Below are positions 39,727-48,362 of a stretch of DNA of 64,000 nt, piece by piece; position 1 is the stretch's first letter; each line of letters starts with the position of its first letter. Source of the DNA: Enterobacter cloacae (GTDB lineage: Bacteria > Pseudomonadota > Gammaproteobacteria > Enterobacterales > Enterobacteriaceae); assembly GCA_014169315.1 (NCBI GenBank), contig AP022133.1, positions 1,860,001 through 1,924,000 on the forward strand, read 5' to 3'. Position numbers and translations under genes: made by a program. The notes below the pieces were generated by a model. The model did not search any database and was not told where the DNA came from. It saw only the letters and a list, made by a program, of their open reading frames with translations.

Positions 39727-39782
39727 CCCGAACGTGTGGGCAAGATTCCAGCAGCGGTAAGCAATTACCGCTGCTTTTTTTT
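39690..39782 (+). ncRNA. motR: Predicted MotR-like small RNA
   Basis: Predicted from a start about 7 nt after the sigma-28 -10 box to the end of a strong terminator in the motA 5' UTR, about 93 nt. It would overlap the last 37 bp of flhC. E. coli MotR, a sigma-28-dependent Hfq-binding sRNA that tunes flagellar numbers, arises in the same way. No seed comparison could be made. Confidence 0.6.
39751..39782 (+). terminator. Terminator between flhC and motA
   Basis: GCAGCGGTAA, loop, TTACCGCTGC, then eight T residues. It ends flhDC messages and would form the 3' end of the MotR-like sRNA; read-through is needed for motA expression from the same promoter. Confidence 0.93.
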
Positions 39783-39849
39783 ACCCCGCGTTCCGGTAAC
39801 ACACTCGAAATGAACGTCCTGCCTTAGTCACTAGCGGAAGGATGATGTC

Positions 39850-40737
39850 GTGCTTATCTTATTAGGTTACCTGGTAGTTCTCGGTACAGTTTTCGGCGGT
39901 TACATGATGACCGGCGGGCACCTTGGAGCACTCTATCAACCGGCTGAACTTATTATCATTGGCGGCGCAGGGGTAGGGGCTTTTATCGTTGGTAACAACG
40001 GTAAGTCGATCAAGGGAACGCTGAAAGCGATTCCGTTGCTGTTCCGTCGCTCGAAATACACCAAAAGCATGTACATGGACCTGCTGGCGCTGCTCTATCG
40101 TCTGATGGCGAAGTCCCGTCAGCAGGGGATGTTCTCGCTGGAGCGAGACATCGAAAATCCAAAAGAGAGCGAAATCTTTGCCAGCTATCCGCGTATTCTG
40201 GCTGATGCCATGATGCTGGATTTCATCGTCGATTACCTGCGTCTCATCATCAGCGGCAACATGAATACCTTCGAAATCGAAGCACTGATGGACGAAGAGA
40301 TCGAAACCCACGAGAGCGAATCCGAAGTGCCGGCAAACAGCCTGGCGCTGGTGGGCGATTCCCTTCCTGCCTTCGGTATCGTTGCGGCAGTGATGGGGGT
40401 GGTCCACGCGCTGGCCTCCGCTGACCGTCCTGCGGCAGAACTGGGCGCACTGATTGCTCACGCGATGGTGGGAACCTTCCTTGGTATTTTGCTGGCGTAC
40501 GGCTTTATCTCCCCGCTGGCCAGTGTTTTGCGCCAGAAGAGCGCCGAAACCACCAAAATGATGCAGTGCGTGAAGATCACGCTGCTCTCTAACCTCAACG
40601 GTTATGCACCACCGATCGCCGTGGAATTTGGCCGTAAAACGCTGTACTCCAGCGAGCGTCCGTCGTTTATCGAACTGGAAGAACACGTGCGTGCGGTGAA
40701 AAACCCAAACCAACAGACGACAACTGAGGACGCATGA
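39850..40737 (+). CDS. motA: Flagellar motor stator protein MotA
   Basis: 295 residues, four membrane segments (about 1-21, 34-51, 170-191, 202-222) with a large cytoplasmic loop. R90 and E98, which contact FliG, lie in [17 protein letters not shown]; the prolines of the channel (VGDSLPAFG, about P173, and P222) are present. Proton flow through MotA4-5MotB2 turns the rotor. The start is GTG behind GGAAGG. The stop overlaps motB by 4 bp. Confidence 0.97.
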   Translation: MLILLGYLVVLGTVFGGYMMTGGHLGALYQPAELIIIGGAGVGAFIVGNNGKSIKGTLKAIPLLFRRSKYTKSMYMDLLALLYRLMAKSRQQGMFSLERDIENPKESEIFASYPRILADAMMLDFIVDYLRLIISGNMNTFEIEALMDEEIETHESESEVPANSLALVGDSLPAFGIVAAVMGVVHALASADRPAAELGALIAHAMVGTFLGILLAYGFISPLASVLRQKSAETTKMMQCVKITLLSNLNGYAPPIAVEFGRKTLYSSERPSFIELEEHVRAVKNPNQQTTTEDA

Positions 40738-41663
40738 AAAATCAGTCCCATCCGATCGTCATCGTAAAAAAGCGCAAGCACAAGGGGCATGGGCACGGTG
40801 CGCATGGCTCCTGGAAAATTGCTTACGCCGACTTTATGACCGCTATGATGGCGTTCTTTCTGGTGATGTGGTTGATTTCCATCTCCAGCCCGAAAGAGCT
40901 TATCCAGATTGCGGAATATTTCAGAACGCCGCTGGCGACTGCGGTGGCTGGTGGGCCACGCATTTCTAACAGCGACAGCCCAATCCCCGGTGGCGGCGAT
41001 GATTACACCCAACAGAAGGGTGAGGTGAAAAAAGAGCCTAACATCAACGAACTGAAAAAACGGATGGAGCAGGCGCGTCTGAAGAAACTGCGTGGCGACC
41101 TGGACCAACTGATTGAAGCCGACCCGAAACTGCGCGCACTGCGACCACACCTGAAGATCGATCTGGTGCAGGAAGGTTTGCGTATCCAGATTATTGATAG
41201 CCAGAACCGCCCGATGTTCAAAACTGGCAGTGCGGAAGTTGAACCCTACATGCGCGATATTTTGCGCGCAATCGCACCGGTGCTGAATGGTATTCCAAAC
41301 CGGGTGAGCCTTTCAGGACACACGGATGATTTCCCGTATGCCTCGGGTGAAAAGGGATACAGCAACTGGGAACTTTCAGCCGATCGTGCCAACGCCTCGC
41401 GTCGCGAGCTGGTGGCGGGTGGGCTTGATGATGGCAAAGTACTGCGCGTAGTCGGCATGGCAGCAACCATGCGCCTTTCCGACCGCGGGCCGGGTGATGC
41501 CATCAACCGTCGTATCAGTCTTCTGGTGCTGAACCAACAGGCGGAGCAGGCCATCCTGCATGAAAACGCCGAAAGTCAGAATGAGTCACTGGACGATTTA
41601 AAACAGCCTGGGGCCGTTCCTTCGGCTGCCGTTCCAACATCGCCACCAGCCAATCCGAGGTGA
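40734..41663 (+). CDS. motB: Flagellar motor stator protein MotB
   Basis: 309 residues. A single membrane helix (about 29-51) carries the proton-accepting Asp ([19 protein letters not shown]33 here, D32 in E. coli because of one extra residue in the His/Gly-rich N-terminus). The plug (about 53-66) and the peptidoglycan-binding OmpA-like domain (about 160-275, [34 protein letters not shown]) follow. A Pro/Ala-rich tail ends the protein. Confidence 0.97.
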   Translation: MKNQSHPIVIVKKRKHKGHGHGAHGSWKIAYADFMTAMMAFFLVMWLISISSPKELIQIAEYFRTPLATAVAGGPRISNSDSPIPGGGDDYTQQKGEVKKEPNINELKKRMEQARLKKLRGDLDQLIEADPKLRALRPHLKIDLVQEGLRIQIIDSQNRPMFKTGSAEVEPYMRDILRAIAPVLNGIPNRVSLSGHTDDFPYASGEKGYSNWELSADRANASRRELVAGGLDDGKVLRVVGMAATMRLSDRGPGDAINRRISLLVLNQQAEQAILHENAESQNESLDDLKQPGAVPSAAVPTSPPANPR

Positions 41664-41667
41664 TAGC

Positions 41668-43704
41668 GTGAGCATGGATATTAGCGATTTTTACCAGACA
41701 TTCTTTGATGAAGCCGACGAATTGTTGGCCGATATGGAGCAACACCTGCTGGATCTGGTGCCCGAAGCACCAGATTCAGAGCAGCTCAATGCCATCTTCC
41801 GTGCAGCGCACTCTATTAAAGGCGGAGCCGGAACGTTTGGATTTACCATTTTGCAGGAAACGACCCATTTAATGGAGAACCTGCTTGATGAAGCACGACG
41901 CGGTGAGATGCAGCTCAATACCGACATTATCAACCTGTTTTTGGAAACCAAAGATATTATGCAGGAACAGCTCGACGCCTATAAAAGCTCGGCAGAGCCT
42001 GATGCCGCCAGCTTTGAATACATCTGCAATGCACTGCGCCAGTTAGCGCTGGAAGCAAAAGGTGAAGTGGCCGCAGCCGTTGTCCCCGCGGCGAAACTGA
42101 GTGTTGTCGATGCCGTTGCCGGACAAGATGCTGCTCCGGCCGCAGCACAACCGGGCAAATTGCGCGTTGTGCTGTCTCGCCTGAAAGAGAGCGAAGTTAA
42201 CCTGCTGGAAGAAGAACTGGGTAACCTGGCGACATTAAGCAATGTGGTGAAAGGCAAAGACAGCCTTGCCGCGACGCTTGACGACGGTATCAGCCAGGAC
42301 GACATCGTGGCGGTGCTGTGCTTTGTTATTGAAGCGGATCAGATTGCTTTTGAAACCGAAGCCGCGGTGGTGGAAGCACCTGCCGGGGTGGAAGAAGTGG
42401 CTGTGGTTGCACAAGCGGCTGCACCTGCCGTGGTGCCAGCTGCGCCTGCACTGAAAGCGGTGCCAAAAGATGCCGCTGCACCAGGTCGTGGTGAAAAACC
42501 GGCCGCCCGTTCCAGTGAGTCCACCAGTATTCGCGTAGCCGTTGAGAAGGTTGACCAGCTGATTAACCTGGTTGGCGAACTGGTGATCACCCAGTCGATG
42601 CTGGCGCAACGTTCTAACGAACTGGACCCGGTAACCCACGGCGATCTCATCACCAGCATGGGGCAGTTACAACGTAACGCCCGCGATCTGCAGGAATCGG
42701 TGATGTCCATCCGTATGATGCCGATGGAATATGTCTTCAGCCGCTTCCCGCGTCTGGTACGTGACCTGGCCGGTAAGCTGAACAAGCAAATAGAACTGAC
42801 GCTGATGGGCAGCTCTACCGAGCTGGACAAGAGCCTGATTGAACGCATTATCGACCCGTTAACGCACCTGGTGCGTAACAGCCTCGACCACGGGATTGAA
42901 CTGCCGGAAAACCGCATAGCCGCAGGGAAATCGCCGGTTGGTAACCTGATCCTGTCAGCGGAACACCAGGGCGGTAACATCTGTATCGAGGTGACGGATG
43001 ACGGTGCGGGTCTGAACCGGGAACGTATCCTGGCGAAGGCCATTTCGCAGGGAATGGCTGTTAACGAAAACATGACCGACGAAGAAGTGGGCATGCTGAT
43101 CTTCGCACCGGGCTTCTCCACGGCAGAGCAGGTGACGGACGTCTCCGGGCGCGGTGTCGGTATGGACGTGGTGAAACGTAACATCCAGGAGATGGGTGGC
43201 CACGTTGAGATCAAGTCTAAGCAAGGTTCAGGTACCACCATACGCATTCTGCTGCCGCTGACGCTGGCGATCCTGGACGGTATGTCTGTCAAAGTGGCGG
43301 ACGAAGTCTTTATTCTGCCACTGAACGCGGTGATGGAATCGCTGCAGCCGCGTGAAGAAGATCTGCACCCGCTGGCGGGTGGTGAACGTGTCCTCGAAGT
43401 GCGTGGTGAATACCTGCCGCTGGTGGAACTGTGGAAAGTCTTCGAAGTGGACGAGGCCAAAACCGAGGCCACGCAGGGTATCGTTGTGATCCTGCAAAGC
43501 GCGGGTCGCCGCTATGCGCTGCTGGTCGACCAGCTGATTGGTCAGCATCAGGTGGTGGTGAAGAACCTCGAAAGTAACTACCGCAAAGTGCCGGGTATTT
43601 CAGCCGCCACCATTCTGGGTGATGGTAGCGTGGCGCTGATCGTCGATGTGTCGGCGCTTCAGGGATTAAATCGTGAACAACGTGTGGCGTACACAGCCGC
43701 CTGA
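41668..43704 (+). CDS. cheA: Chemotaxis sensor kinase CheA
   Basis: 678 residues, against 654 in E. coli. P1 with phospho-His48 ([14 protein letters not shown]), P2 for CheY/CheB (about 160-230), dimerisation P3, ATP-binding P4 with N-box ([12 protein letters not shown]), G1 ([13 protein letters not shown]) and G2 ([13 protein letters not shown]), and CheW-like P5 (about 530-670). The extra length lies in Ala/Val/Pro-rich linkers on both sides of P2 (about 133-165 and 228-275). The start is GTG; an internal ATG at codon 98 (MQEQLDAY) keeps the known short form CheA-S. Confidence 0.97.
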   Translation: MSMDISDFYQTFFDEADELLADMEQHLLDLVPEAPDSEQLNAIFRAAHSIKGGAGTFGFTILQETTHLMENLLDEARRGEMQLNTDIINLFLETKDIMQEQLDAYKSSAEPDAASFEYICNALRQLALEAKGEVAAAVVPAAKLSVVDAVAGQDAAPAAAQPGKLRVVLSRLKESEVNLLEEELGNLATLSNVVKGKDSLAATLDDGISQDDIVAVLCFVIEADQIAFETEAAVVEAPAGVEEVAVVAQAAAPAVVPAAPALKAVPKDAAAPGRGEKPAARSSESTSIRVAVEKVDQLINLVGELVITQSMLAQRSNELDPVTHGDLITSMGQLQRNARDLQESVMSIRMMPMEYVFSRFPRLVRDLAGKLNKQIELTLMGSSTELDKSLIERIIDPLTHLVRNSLDHGIELPENRIAAGKSPVGNLILSAEHQGGNICIEVTDDGAGLNRERILAKAISQGMAVNENMTDEEVGMLIFAPGFSTAEQVTDVSGRGVGMDVVKRNIQEMGGHVEIKSKQGSGTTIRILLPLTLAILDGMSVKVADEVFILPLNAVMESLQPREEDLHPLAGGERVLEVRGEYLPLVELWKVFEVDEAKTEATQGIVVILQSAGRRYALLVDQLIGQHQVVVKNLESNYRKVPGISAATILGDGSVALIVDVSALQGLNREQRVAYTAA

Positions 43705-43723
43705 TTAAGTAAAAGGTAATAAC

Positions 43724-44227
43724 ATGACCGGTATGAGTAATGTAACGAAACTGGCGGGCGAGCCATCAGGACAGGAATTCCTGGTATTCACTTTAGGCGA
43801 TGAGGAGTACGGCATCGATATCCTGAAAGTGCAGGAAATCCGTGGTTACGATCAGGTGACCCGCATCGCTAACACGCCTGCATTTATTAAAGGTGTTACT
43901 AACCTGCGTGGCGTGATTGTGCCAATCGTTGACCTGCGTGTGAAATTCAGCCAGGGCGACGTTGACTACAACGACAACACCGTGGTGATTGTCCTGAATC
44001 TGGGTCAGCGCGTGGTGGGTATTGTGGTGGATGGTGTGTCTGATGTGCTGTCGTTAACGTCTGACCAAATCCGCCCGGCACCGGAGTTCGCGGTCACGCT
44101 GTCCACCGAATACCTGACAGGGCTGGGTGCGCTCGGCGATCGTATGCTGATTCTGGTGAACATTGAGAAGCTGCTGAACAGCGAAGAGATGGCACTGCTG
44201 GATATCGCGGCGAATCACGTAGCGTAG
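43724..44227 (+). CDS. cheW: Chemotaxis coupling protein CheW
   Basis: 167 residues, SH3-like double-barrel adaptor linking receptors to CheA. Landmarks: [54 protein letters not shown] (about 19-72) with R62 of the receptor contact (TNLRGV). It ends the motAB-cheAW operon. Its terminator is split by an IS4-derived element beginning 28 bp after the stop. Confidence 0.96.
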   Translation: MTGMSNVTKLAGEPSGQEFLVFTLGDEEYGIDILKVQEIRGYDQVTRIANTPAFIKGVTNLRGVIVPIVDLRVKFSQGDVDYNDNTVVIVLNLGQRVVGIVVDGVSDVLSLTSDQIRPAPEFAVTLSTEYLTGLGALGDRMLILVNIEKLLNSEEMALLDIAANHVA

Positions 44228-44254
44228 GTAAAAGCAAAACGGCAACTTCGGTTG

Positions 44255-44685
44255 TAATGCCGATCAGTTAAGGATCGGTTGACCGATCCAGTGGCTGTGT
44301 AAGAATCCGGAAATGCTCACCCGTTTCCGGATTTTTTTATGCACATTGGACAGGCTCTTGATCTGGTATCCCGTTACGATCCTCTGCGTAACCCGCTGAC
44401 TTCTCTGGGCGATTATCTGGACCCGGAGCTCATTTCCCGCTGTCTGGCCGAATCAGCTGAGCTTCTCAGAATCATGCGGAATGGTCATGAGAATGCTGAT
44501 GACCCTGCAGGGAGCGTCACCAGTTTGTATCCCTGAGCTAATGCGAGATCTGGAAAGTATGGGGCAGATGGTCAGGTTGCCGACAAGAAGGGAAAGGGCC
44601 TTCCAGAGGGTGGTGAATGAGAGGCCCTGGAGATACCCCACAGCCCCGAAAAAGGGCCAGTCAGTTGCTTAACTGACTGGCATTA
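44255..44685 (+). mobile_element. Internally deleted IS4-family element (MITE-like, 431 bp)
   Basis: Ends are TAATGCCGATCAGTTAAG (44255-44272) and the complement of TAATGCCAGTCAGTTAAG (44668-44685), 16 of 18 matched. Flanking 12-mers CAACTTCGGTTG (44243-44254) and CAACTCAGGTTG (44686-44697) agree in 10 of 12, as a decayed target duplication of IS4 size. Inside are only the first 39 and last 72 residues of an IS4 transposase. Confidence 0.92.
44339..44672 (+). pseudogene. IS4 transposase remnant (N- and C-terminal ends fused)
   Basis: Codons from ATG 44339 read MHIGQALDLVSRYDPLRNPLTSLGDYLDPELISRCLAES, the InsG start. From 44454, in another frame, QLSFSESCGMVMRMLMTLQGAS to KKGQSVA (stop 44672) is the InsG end. 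About 330 central residues with the DDE catalytic core are gone and the join shifts the frame, so no transposase is made. The join lies at 44453-44456 on a short shared TCAG. Confidence 0.92.
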
Positions 44686-44712
44686 CAACTCAGGTTGCCG
44701 TTTTTAGTGTTT

Positions 44713-44748
44713 GCTCCCTCTCCCGTGGGAGAGGGTTGGGGTGAGGGC
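44713..44748. repeat. REP-like palindromic repeat
   Basis: CTCCCTCTCCC, GT, GGGAGAGGG followed by TTGGGGTGAGGG, the common extragenic repeat of Enterobacter and Klebsiella genomes. It lies between the IS4 remnant and the stop of the symporter gene. Confidence 0.75.
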
Positions 44749-44772
44749 AACAGACCTCACCTTTTTTACATC

Positions 44773-46032
44773 TTAAGCTTCCTGCTCCACCAGCTCCGTT
44801 TCCGCTTCCCGCTTCCCTTCATTTTGCGACAGCATCGCAGTAGCAATACCGTTACCCAACACGTTAATAGCGGAACGGCCCATATCCAGGAAGTGATCGA
44901 TACCCATCAGTAACAGAATACCTGCCACCGGAATATTGAAGCTTGGGATAGTCGCTGCCAGTACCACCAGAGAAGAGCGTGGTACGCCTGCAATCCCTTT
45001 TGAAGCCAGCATCAGGGTCAGCATCAGTACCGTAACTTCCGAGAAACTCAGGTGAATGTTGTACGCCTGTGCAATAAACATCGAGGCAAAAGAGCAGTAC
45101 ACCATTGAACCTACCAGGTTAAAGGAATAACCAATTGGCAGGACGAAAGAAGCGATATTGCGTGAGCAGCCAAAACGTTCCAGCTGTTCCAGCGTTTTTG
45201 GATATGCTGCTTCAGAGCTGCTGGTGGTAAACGCAACCAGCACCGGATCTTTCAGCATGCTGACCAAACGAAACACCTCTTTTTTCAGCACCATGTAGCC
45301 CACTGCCAGCAACACCATGCAGGTGAGGAAGATCGCCACATAGTAACCGCCAATGAAGGAGGCATAGTTCAGCAGGATGCCGAGACCCTGTGTGGCAATA
45401 ACGGATGAAATGGCGGCGAAAATTGCCAGCGGTGCCACGTACATCACGTAACCGGTCACTTTCAGCATGATGTGAGAGACGACGTCCAGCGCTGCCACCA
45501 GCGGGGCGTTGAATTTCTGCCCCAGAGACGCGCCGCCAATGCCGAAGAACATGGAGAACACCACGATCTGCAGAATTTCATTGTTCGACATTGCCCCGGC
45601 GATGCTGGTGGGAATGGTATGAGACAGGAAGGCTTTCAGCGTCATTCCGCCGACTGCCAGGCCGGTATCCACCGCTTCCGTTGGGATTGTCAGGTTCAGA
45701 CCACTACCCGGGTGTTCCAGGGTGACAATAAACAGCCCCACCAGAATAGACAGCACGGATGAGCTAATAAACCACACCATCGCTTTACCGCCTACGCGAC
45801 CAATGGTGGACGTTTCGCCCAGTTTCATGATACCGACCGTTAACGTACTGAAGACCAATGGTGCAATTACCATTTTAATCAGTCGCAGGAAAATATCGGT
45901 CAGGAGTGTGATGTTATCCGACCAGGTTTTGATGGCATCCGGTGAGGCATATTCATGAATTGCCGCCCCTGAAAGAATACCCGCCAGCATGAATATCACA
46001 ATGAAGAGTGTGAGTTTGTTTGCACTTGCCAC
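44773..46032 (-). CDS. DAACS-family dicarboxylate/amino acid:cation symporter
   Basis: 419 residues, eight membrane segments and two hairpins, DctA/GltP type. Family marks: LRLIKMVIAPLVFSTLTVGI (about 49-68), the Ser-rich HP1 FTTSSSEAAYPKTLEQLERFGC (about 267-288) and HP2 LASKGIAGVPRSSLVVLAATI. The TM7 motif NxDGT of most members reads NLVGS (about 307-311), so the conserved Asp is Val; cation coupling or substrate may differ. It uses C4-dicarboxylates or acidic amino acids by inference. It is oriented against the chemotaxis genes and divergent from the pilus operon. No start ambiguity was seen. Not at this place in E. coli. Confidence 0.85.
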   Translation of the reverse strand: MASANKLTLFIVIFMLAGILSGAAIHEYASPDAIKTWSDNITLLTDIFLRLIKMVIAPLVFSTLTVGIMKLGETSTIGRVGGKAMVWFISSSVLSILVGLFIVTLEHPGSGLNLTIPTEAVDTGLAVGGMTLKAFLSHTIPTSIAGAMSNNEILQIVVFSMFFGIGGASLGQKFNAPLVAALDVVSHIMLKVTGYVMYVAPLAIFAAISSVIATQGLGILLNYASFIGGYYVAIFLTCMVLLAVGYMVLKKEVFRLVSMLKDPVLVAFTTSSSEAAYPKTLEQLERFGCSRNIASFVLPIGYSFNLVGSMVYCSFASMFIAQAYNIHLSFSEVTVLMLTLMLASKGIAGVPRSSLVVLAATIPSFNIPVAGILLLMGIDHFLDMGRSAINVLGNGIATAMLSQNEGKREAETELVEQEA

Positions 46033-46451
46033 GAAAAAAGACCCTCTATGCGCTTAAGAGTGAGCCCACGCTGCTACATATAGAATTTTTATTACAGCGC
46101 AGGAAAAGATTCGGCACATAAATTGAAGTAAAGCGGGGGGAGATACAACTGATTTTTAATTTTTATTAAATTTGTTGTCGCTGTTACGACGATATATTGT
46201 GAGGTAGATCACATTTTCATGGGTATATACTCAGACTCTGGAAAGAAAATTTTCTTTAAATCATTATAACGAATTGTATTTAAAGTAAATTTCTTGTCAA
46301 TACAACAAGTGTAGCAGGGGGTGGTTGAAGTAGTAACCATAAACTAGATTCTCAATAACCCCCCTTTGCGGCGTATTTAGCGGGGCTAACATGCTGAGCG
46401 GTATAAATAAAATTTGGAAAGCGAACGGAAACGTCTTCTGGAGGTGGGTAA
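46033..46451. other. Divergent control region, symporter and pilus operon
   Basis: 419 bp, AT-rich in its middle, no gene. It holds a consensus CRP site at 46198-46213. Promoters of either gene were not fixed with certainty. Base composition changes sharply to GC-rich at the first pilin gene. Confidence 0.6.
46198..46213. promoter_or_regulatory. CRP site between symporter and pilus operons
   Basis: TGTGAGGTAGATCACA, all ten conserved CRP bases. It is 166 bp before the symporter ATG and 239 bp before the first pilin ATG, so it could act on either or both. Confidence 0.85.
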
Positions 46452-47024
46452 ATGAAAAGAAAACGCCTTTTGATATGTGCAGGAGCCTTGCTGCCCGTCG
46501 TAACAGCCCCGCAGGCGCTGGCGGTAACCAGTAGCGGCACCATCGGGGTAACGCTGACACTCACCAATGGCTGTCTGATCAACAGCTCGCCAACCCAAAA
46601 CGGCATTAACTTCGGCACCCTGGATTTCGGGACCCATCCTGCAACCTTTTCCACGCTGACCACCCAGCTGAGCGGAGCCAGCGGCGGCAATACCTTCACC
46701 ATCCAGTGTACAACTGCCAGCTATTCGGTGGCGATCACCGGCAACACGAATGCCACGGCACCAGGCAATGTTGTTGGCACGCCAGGCACGCCCGAGCGTT
46801 ATCTGATTAATACCGCCAATGCGGCGCAGGGGGTGGCCTATAGCCTTTACAGCGACGGTGGGTTTAACACCGTGGTTGCCAATAACGTCGCTCTGCCGGT
46901 TGCGTCGACGGCAGGCGGGGTTGATAGCTATACCCTCTACGGGCGGATCACCGGGGGTGGCAACAGCGTCACGGTTGTGCCAGGCACCTACACCGATACC
47001 ATTAACGTTAGCGTGACCTACTAA
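46452..47024 (+). CDS. Spore coat U domain pilin, major subunit (CsuA/B-like)
   Basis: 190 residues. The signal peptide MKRKRLLICAGALLPVVTAPQALA is followed by a spore coat U (SCPU) domain to the end. Two Cys (NGCLINSSP, about 41, and IQCTTASY, about 87) would form the pilin disulphide. The region FGTLDFGTHPATF and the C-terminal PGTYTDTINVSVTY are typical of Csu-type subunits. It is first in a five-gene operon pilin-pilin-chaperone-usher-adhesin and therefore probably the main rod subunit. RBS GGAGGTGGG precedes the ATG. Confidence 0.88.
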   Translation: MKRKRLLICAGALLPVVTAPQALAVTSSGTIGVTLTLTNGCLINSSPTQNGINFGTLDFGTHPATFSTLTTQLSGASGGNTFTIQCTTASYSVAITGNTNATAPGNVVGTPGTPERYLINTANAAQGVAYSLYSDGGFNTVVANNVALPVASTAGGVDSYTLYGRITGGGNSVTVVPGTYTDTINVSVTY

Positions 47025-47038
47025 CTTCAGAGCCAGTC

Positions 47039-47587
47039 ATGAGGGAAGCCATTTCGCGTTTGCGCGCGGGAGCAAAGGGTGTGTTGTGCACGTTTTTTAC
47101 GCTGGCGATGGGGGGAATGGTGGCTCTCCCGGCTCTGGCAGTGACTTCTCAGTCCTTTAAAGTCAGCGCGACCATTGTGCCGGGATGTTCGGTCTCTACC
47201 GGAACCGGAGGGCTACTTGGCTCGCTGGATTTTGGCACGCATAACGGCGTGGAGAGCGCCCCGGTTAGCACCAGTTTTGTACCCAGCGGTGCGTTGTCTA
47301 TCGCCTGTACGCCAGGCGTGTCGTTGAGCATGAGTATTGACGGCGGGCTGCATTACGCCTCAGTACGAAGGATGCAGCGTGCCGGTGGCACTGACGTGGT
47401 GGGTTATCGACTTTATAGCAGCAGTTCGCTGGCCGCTAGCAGTGAGATTGGGGTCAACCAGGCAATCGCGGTGACCTATACCAACAGTAATAACATCGCG
47501 CTACCGCTTTTTGGCGTGGCGCTTATGACGGGGTTCAGCCCCGCAGGCACGTATTCTGATCAACTTACTGTGACATTGTCATGGTGA
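47039..47587 (+). CDS. Spore coat U domain pilin, minor subunit
   Basis: 182 residues. Signal peptide (about 1-37, hydrophobic VLCTFFTLAMGGMVALPALA), then an SCPU domain with Cys at PGCSVSTG and IACTPGVSL, and the closing strand PAGTYSDQLTVTLSW. It lies 14 bp after the first pilin. By position it corresponds to CsuA or CsuB of Acinetobacter. Acinetobacter has three small subunits; here there are two. Confidence 0.86.
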   Translation: MREAISRLRAGAKGVLCTFFTLAMGGMVALPALAVTSQSFKVSATIVPGCSVSTGTGGLLGSLDFGTHNGVESAPVSTSFVPSGALSIACTPGVSLSMSIDGGLHYASVRRMQRAGGTDVVGYRLYSSSSLAASSEIGVNQAIAVTYTNSNNIALPLFGVALMTGFSPAGTYSDQLTVTLSW

Positions 47588-47603
47588 TAAAGGGAGATAA
47601 TCG

Positions 47604-48362
47604 ATGAAGCTGTCTGTCTGGCATTTGTGCCTGGTGAGTCTGTTGGGGGTGACCGTCGCAAAGAATGATGCAAATGCAGCGGCGACCATTCTGTTATGGC
47701 CCATTGATCCCTGGCTGTCGGCAGACGCCAGTGCGACGGAGTTATGGATCCAGAATCAGGGCAACAGTGCGACAACCATGCAGGTTCGCATCGTGCGCTG
47801 GCAGCAGGAGAATGGCTTTGAACGTTATACCGCGCAGCAGGATGTCGTCGCCAGCCCGCCGATTGTGACAATCGGCACAGGAAACAAGCAGCTTATCCGC
47901 CTGATCCGACAGGGCACGATCCCGAAGGGGGTTGAACAAGCCTACCGCATTATTGTGGATGAAATTCCCCAGCCTGATGTGAAAGCGAGCCCGGCTATTG
48001 GCCTGCGGTTACAGATGCGATATTCCATTCCACTCTTCGTTTATGGTCAGGGGATCCCGACGGTCAAAGAGGGCGCATATCATGCGCTGGTTGATACTAA
48101 AAACCTGAGCTGGCGGGTGATGCAGGAAGGTGGTCACCCCGTACTTGAGGTGCGTAATCAGGGGGATGTTCACGTCAGGCTGAGCCAGGTGGCGCTCGAA
48201 CAGGGGGGACAGACGCGTACGGTGGCGCAGGGGTTACTGGGTTATGTTCTGCCAAACAGCTTTCGCAGCTGGCCAATACCAGCAGGAATACGCCAGCCAG
48301 ATCAGATAAGCGCGCAGATTAATGCCAGGGATGCACAATGGCAGTCGACGCCCGTCAACTGA
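47604..48362 (+). CDS. Periplasmic pilus chaperone (CsuC/PapD-like)
   Basis: 252 residues. Signal peptide MKLSVWHLCLVSLLGVTVAKNDANA; then two immunoglobulin-like domains. The donor strand region and conserved PapD features read ATILLWPIDPWLSADASATELWIQNQGNS, RIVRWQQENGFERYTAQQDVVASPPIVTI and QAYRIIVDEIPQP, the last being the classical chaperone signature. It caps pilin subunits in the periplasm and hands them to the usher. The long F1-G1-side sequence fits the archaic class. It overlaps the usher gene by 25 bp. Confidence 0.88.
   Translation: MKLSVWHLCLVSLLGVTVAKNDANAAATILLWPIDPWLSADASATELWIQNQGNSATTMQVRIVRWQQENGFERYTAQQDVVASPPIVTIGTGNKQLIRLIRQGTIPKGVEQAYRIIVDEIPQPDVKASPAIGLRLQMRYSIPLFVYGQGIPTVKEGAYHALVDTKNLSWRVMQEGGHPVLEVRNQGDVHVRLSQVALEQGGQTRTVAQGLLGYVLPNSFRSWPIPAGIRQPDQISAQINARDAQWQSTPVN

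Larger units (their letters stand above)
44237..44705 (+). terminator. cheW terminator split by an insertion
   Basis: The left arm AAACGGCAAC (44237-44246) and the right arm GTTGCCGTTTTT (44694-44705) pair perfectly and would form a loop of four bases if the 431-bp element and one copy of its 12-bp target duplication were removed. Half-hairpins remain at each side (CAACTTCGGTTG and CAACTCAGGTTG). Confidence 0.8.

Noticed and set aside
39797..39828. Possible sigma-28 promoter directly before motA
   Set aside because: GCCTTAGT at 39821 has no proper -35 at 15 nt; the match inside flhC is far better.
42339..43472. 377-codon open frame antisense to cheA
   Set aside because: It lies wholly inside a well-supported gene, is Ser/Arg-rich as typical of antisense translation, and has no signal of its own.
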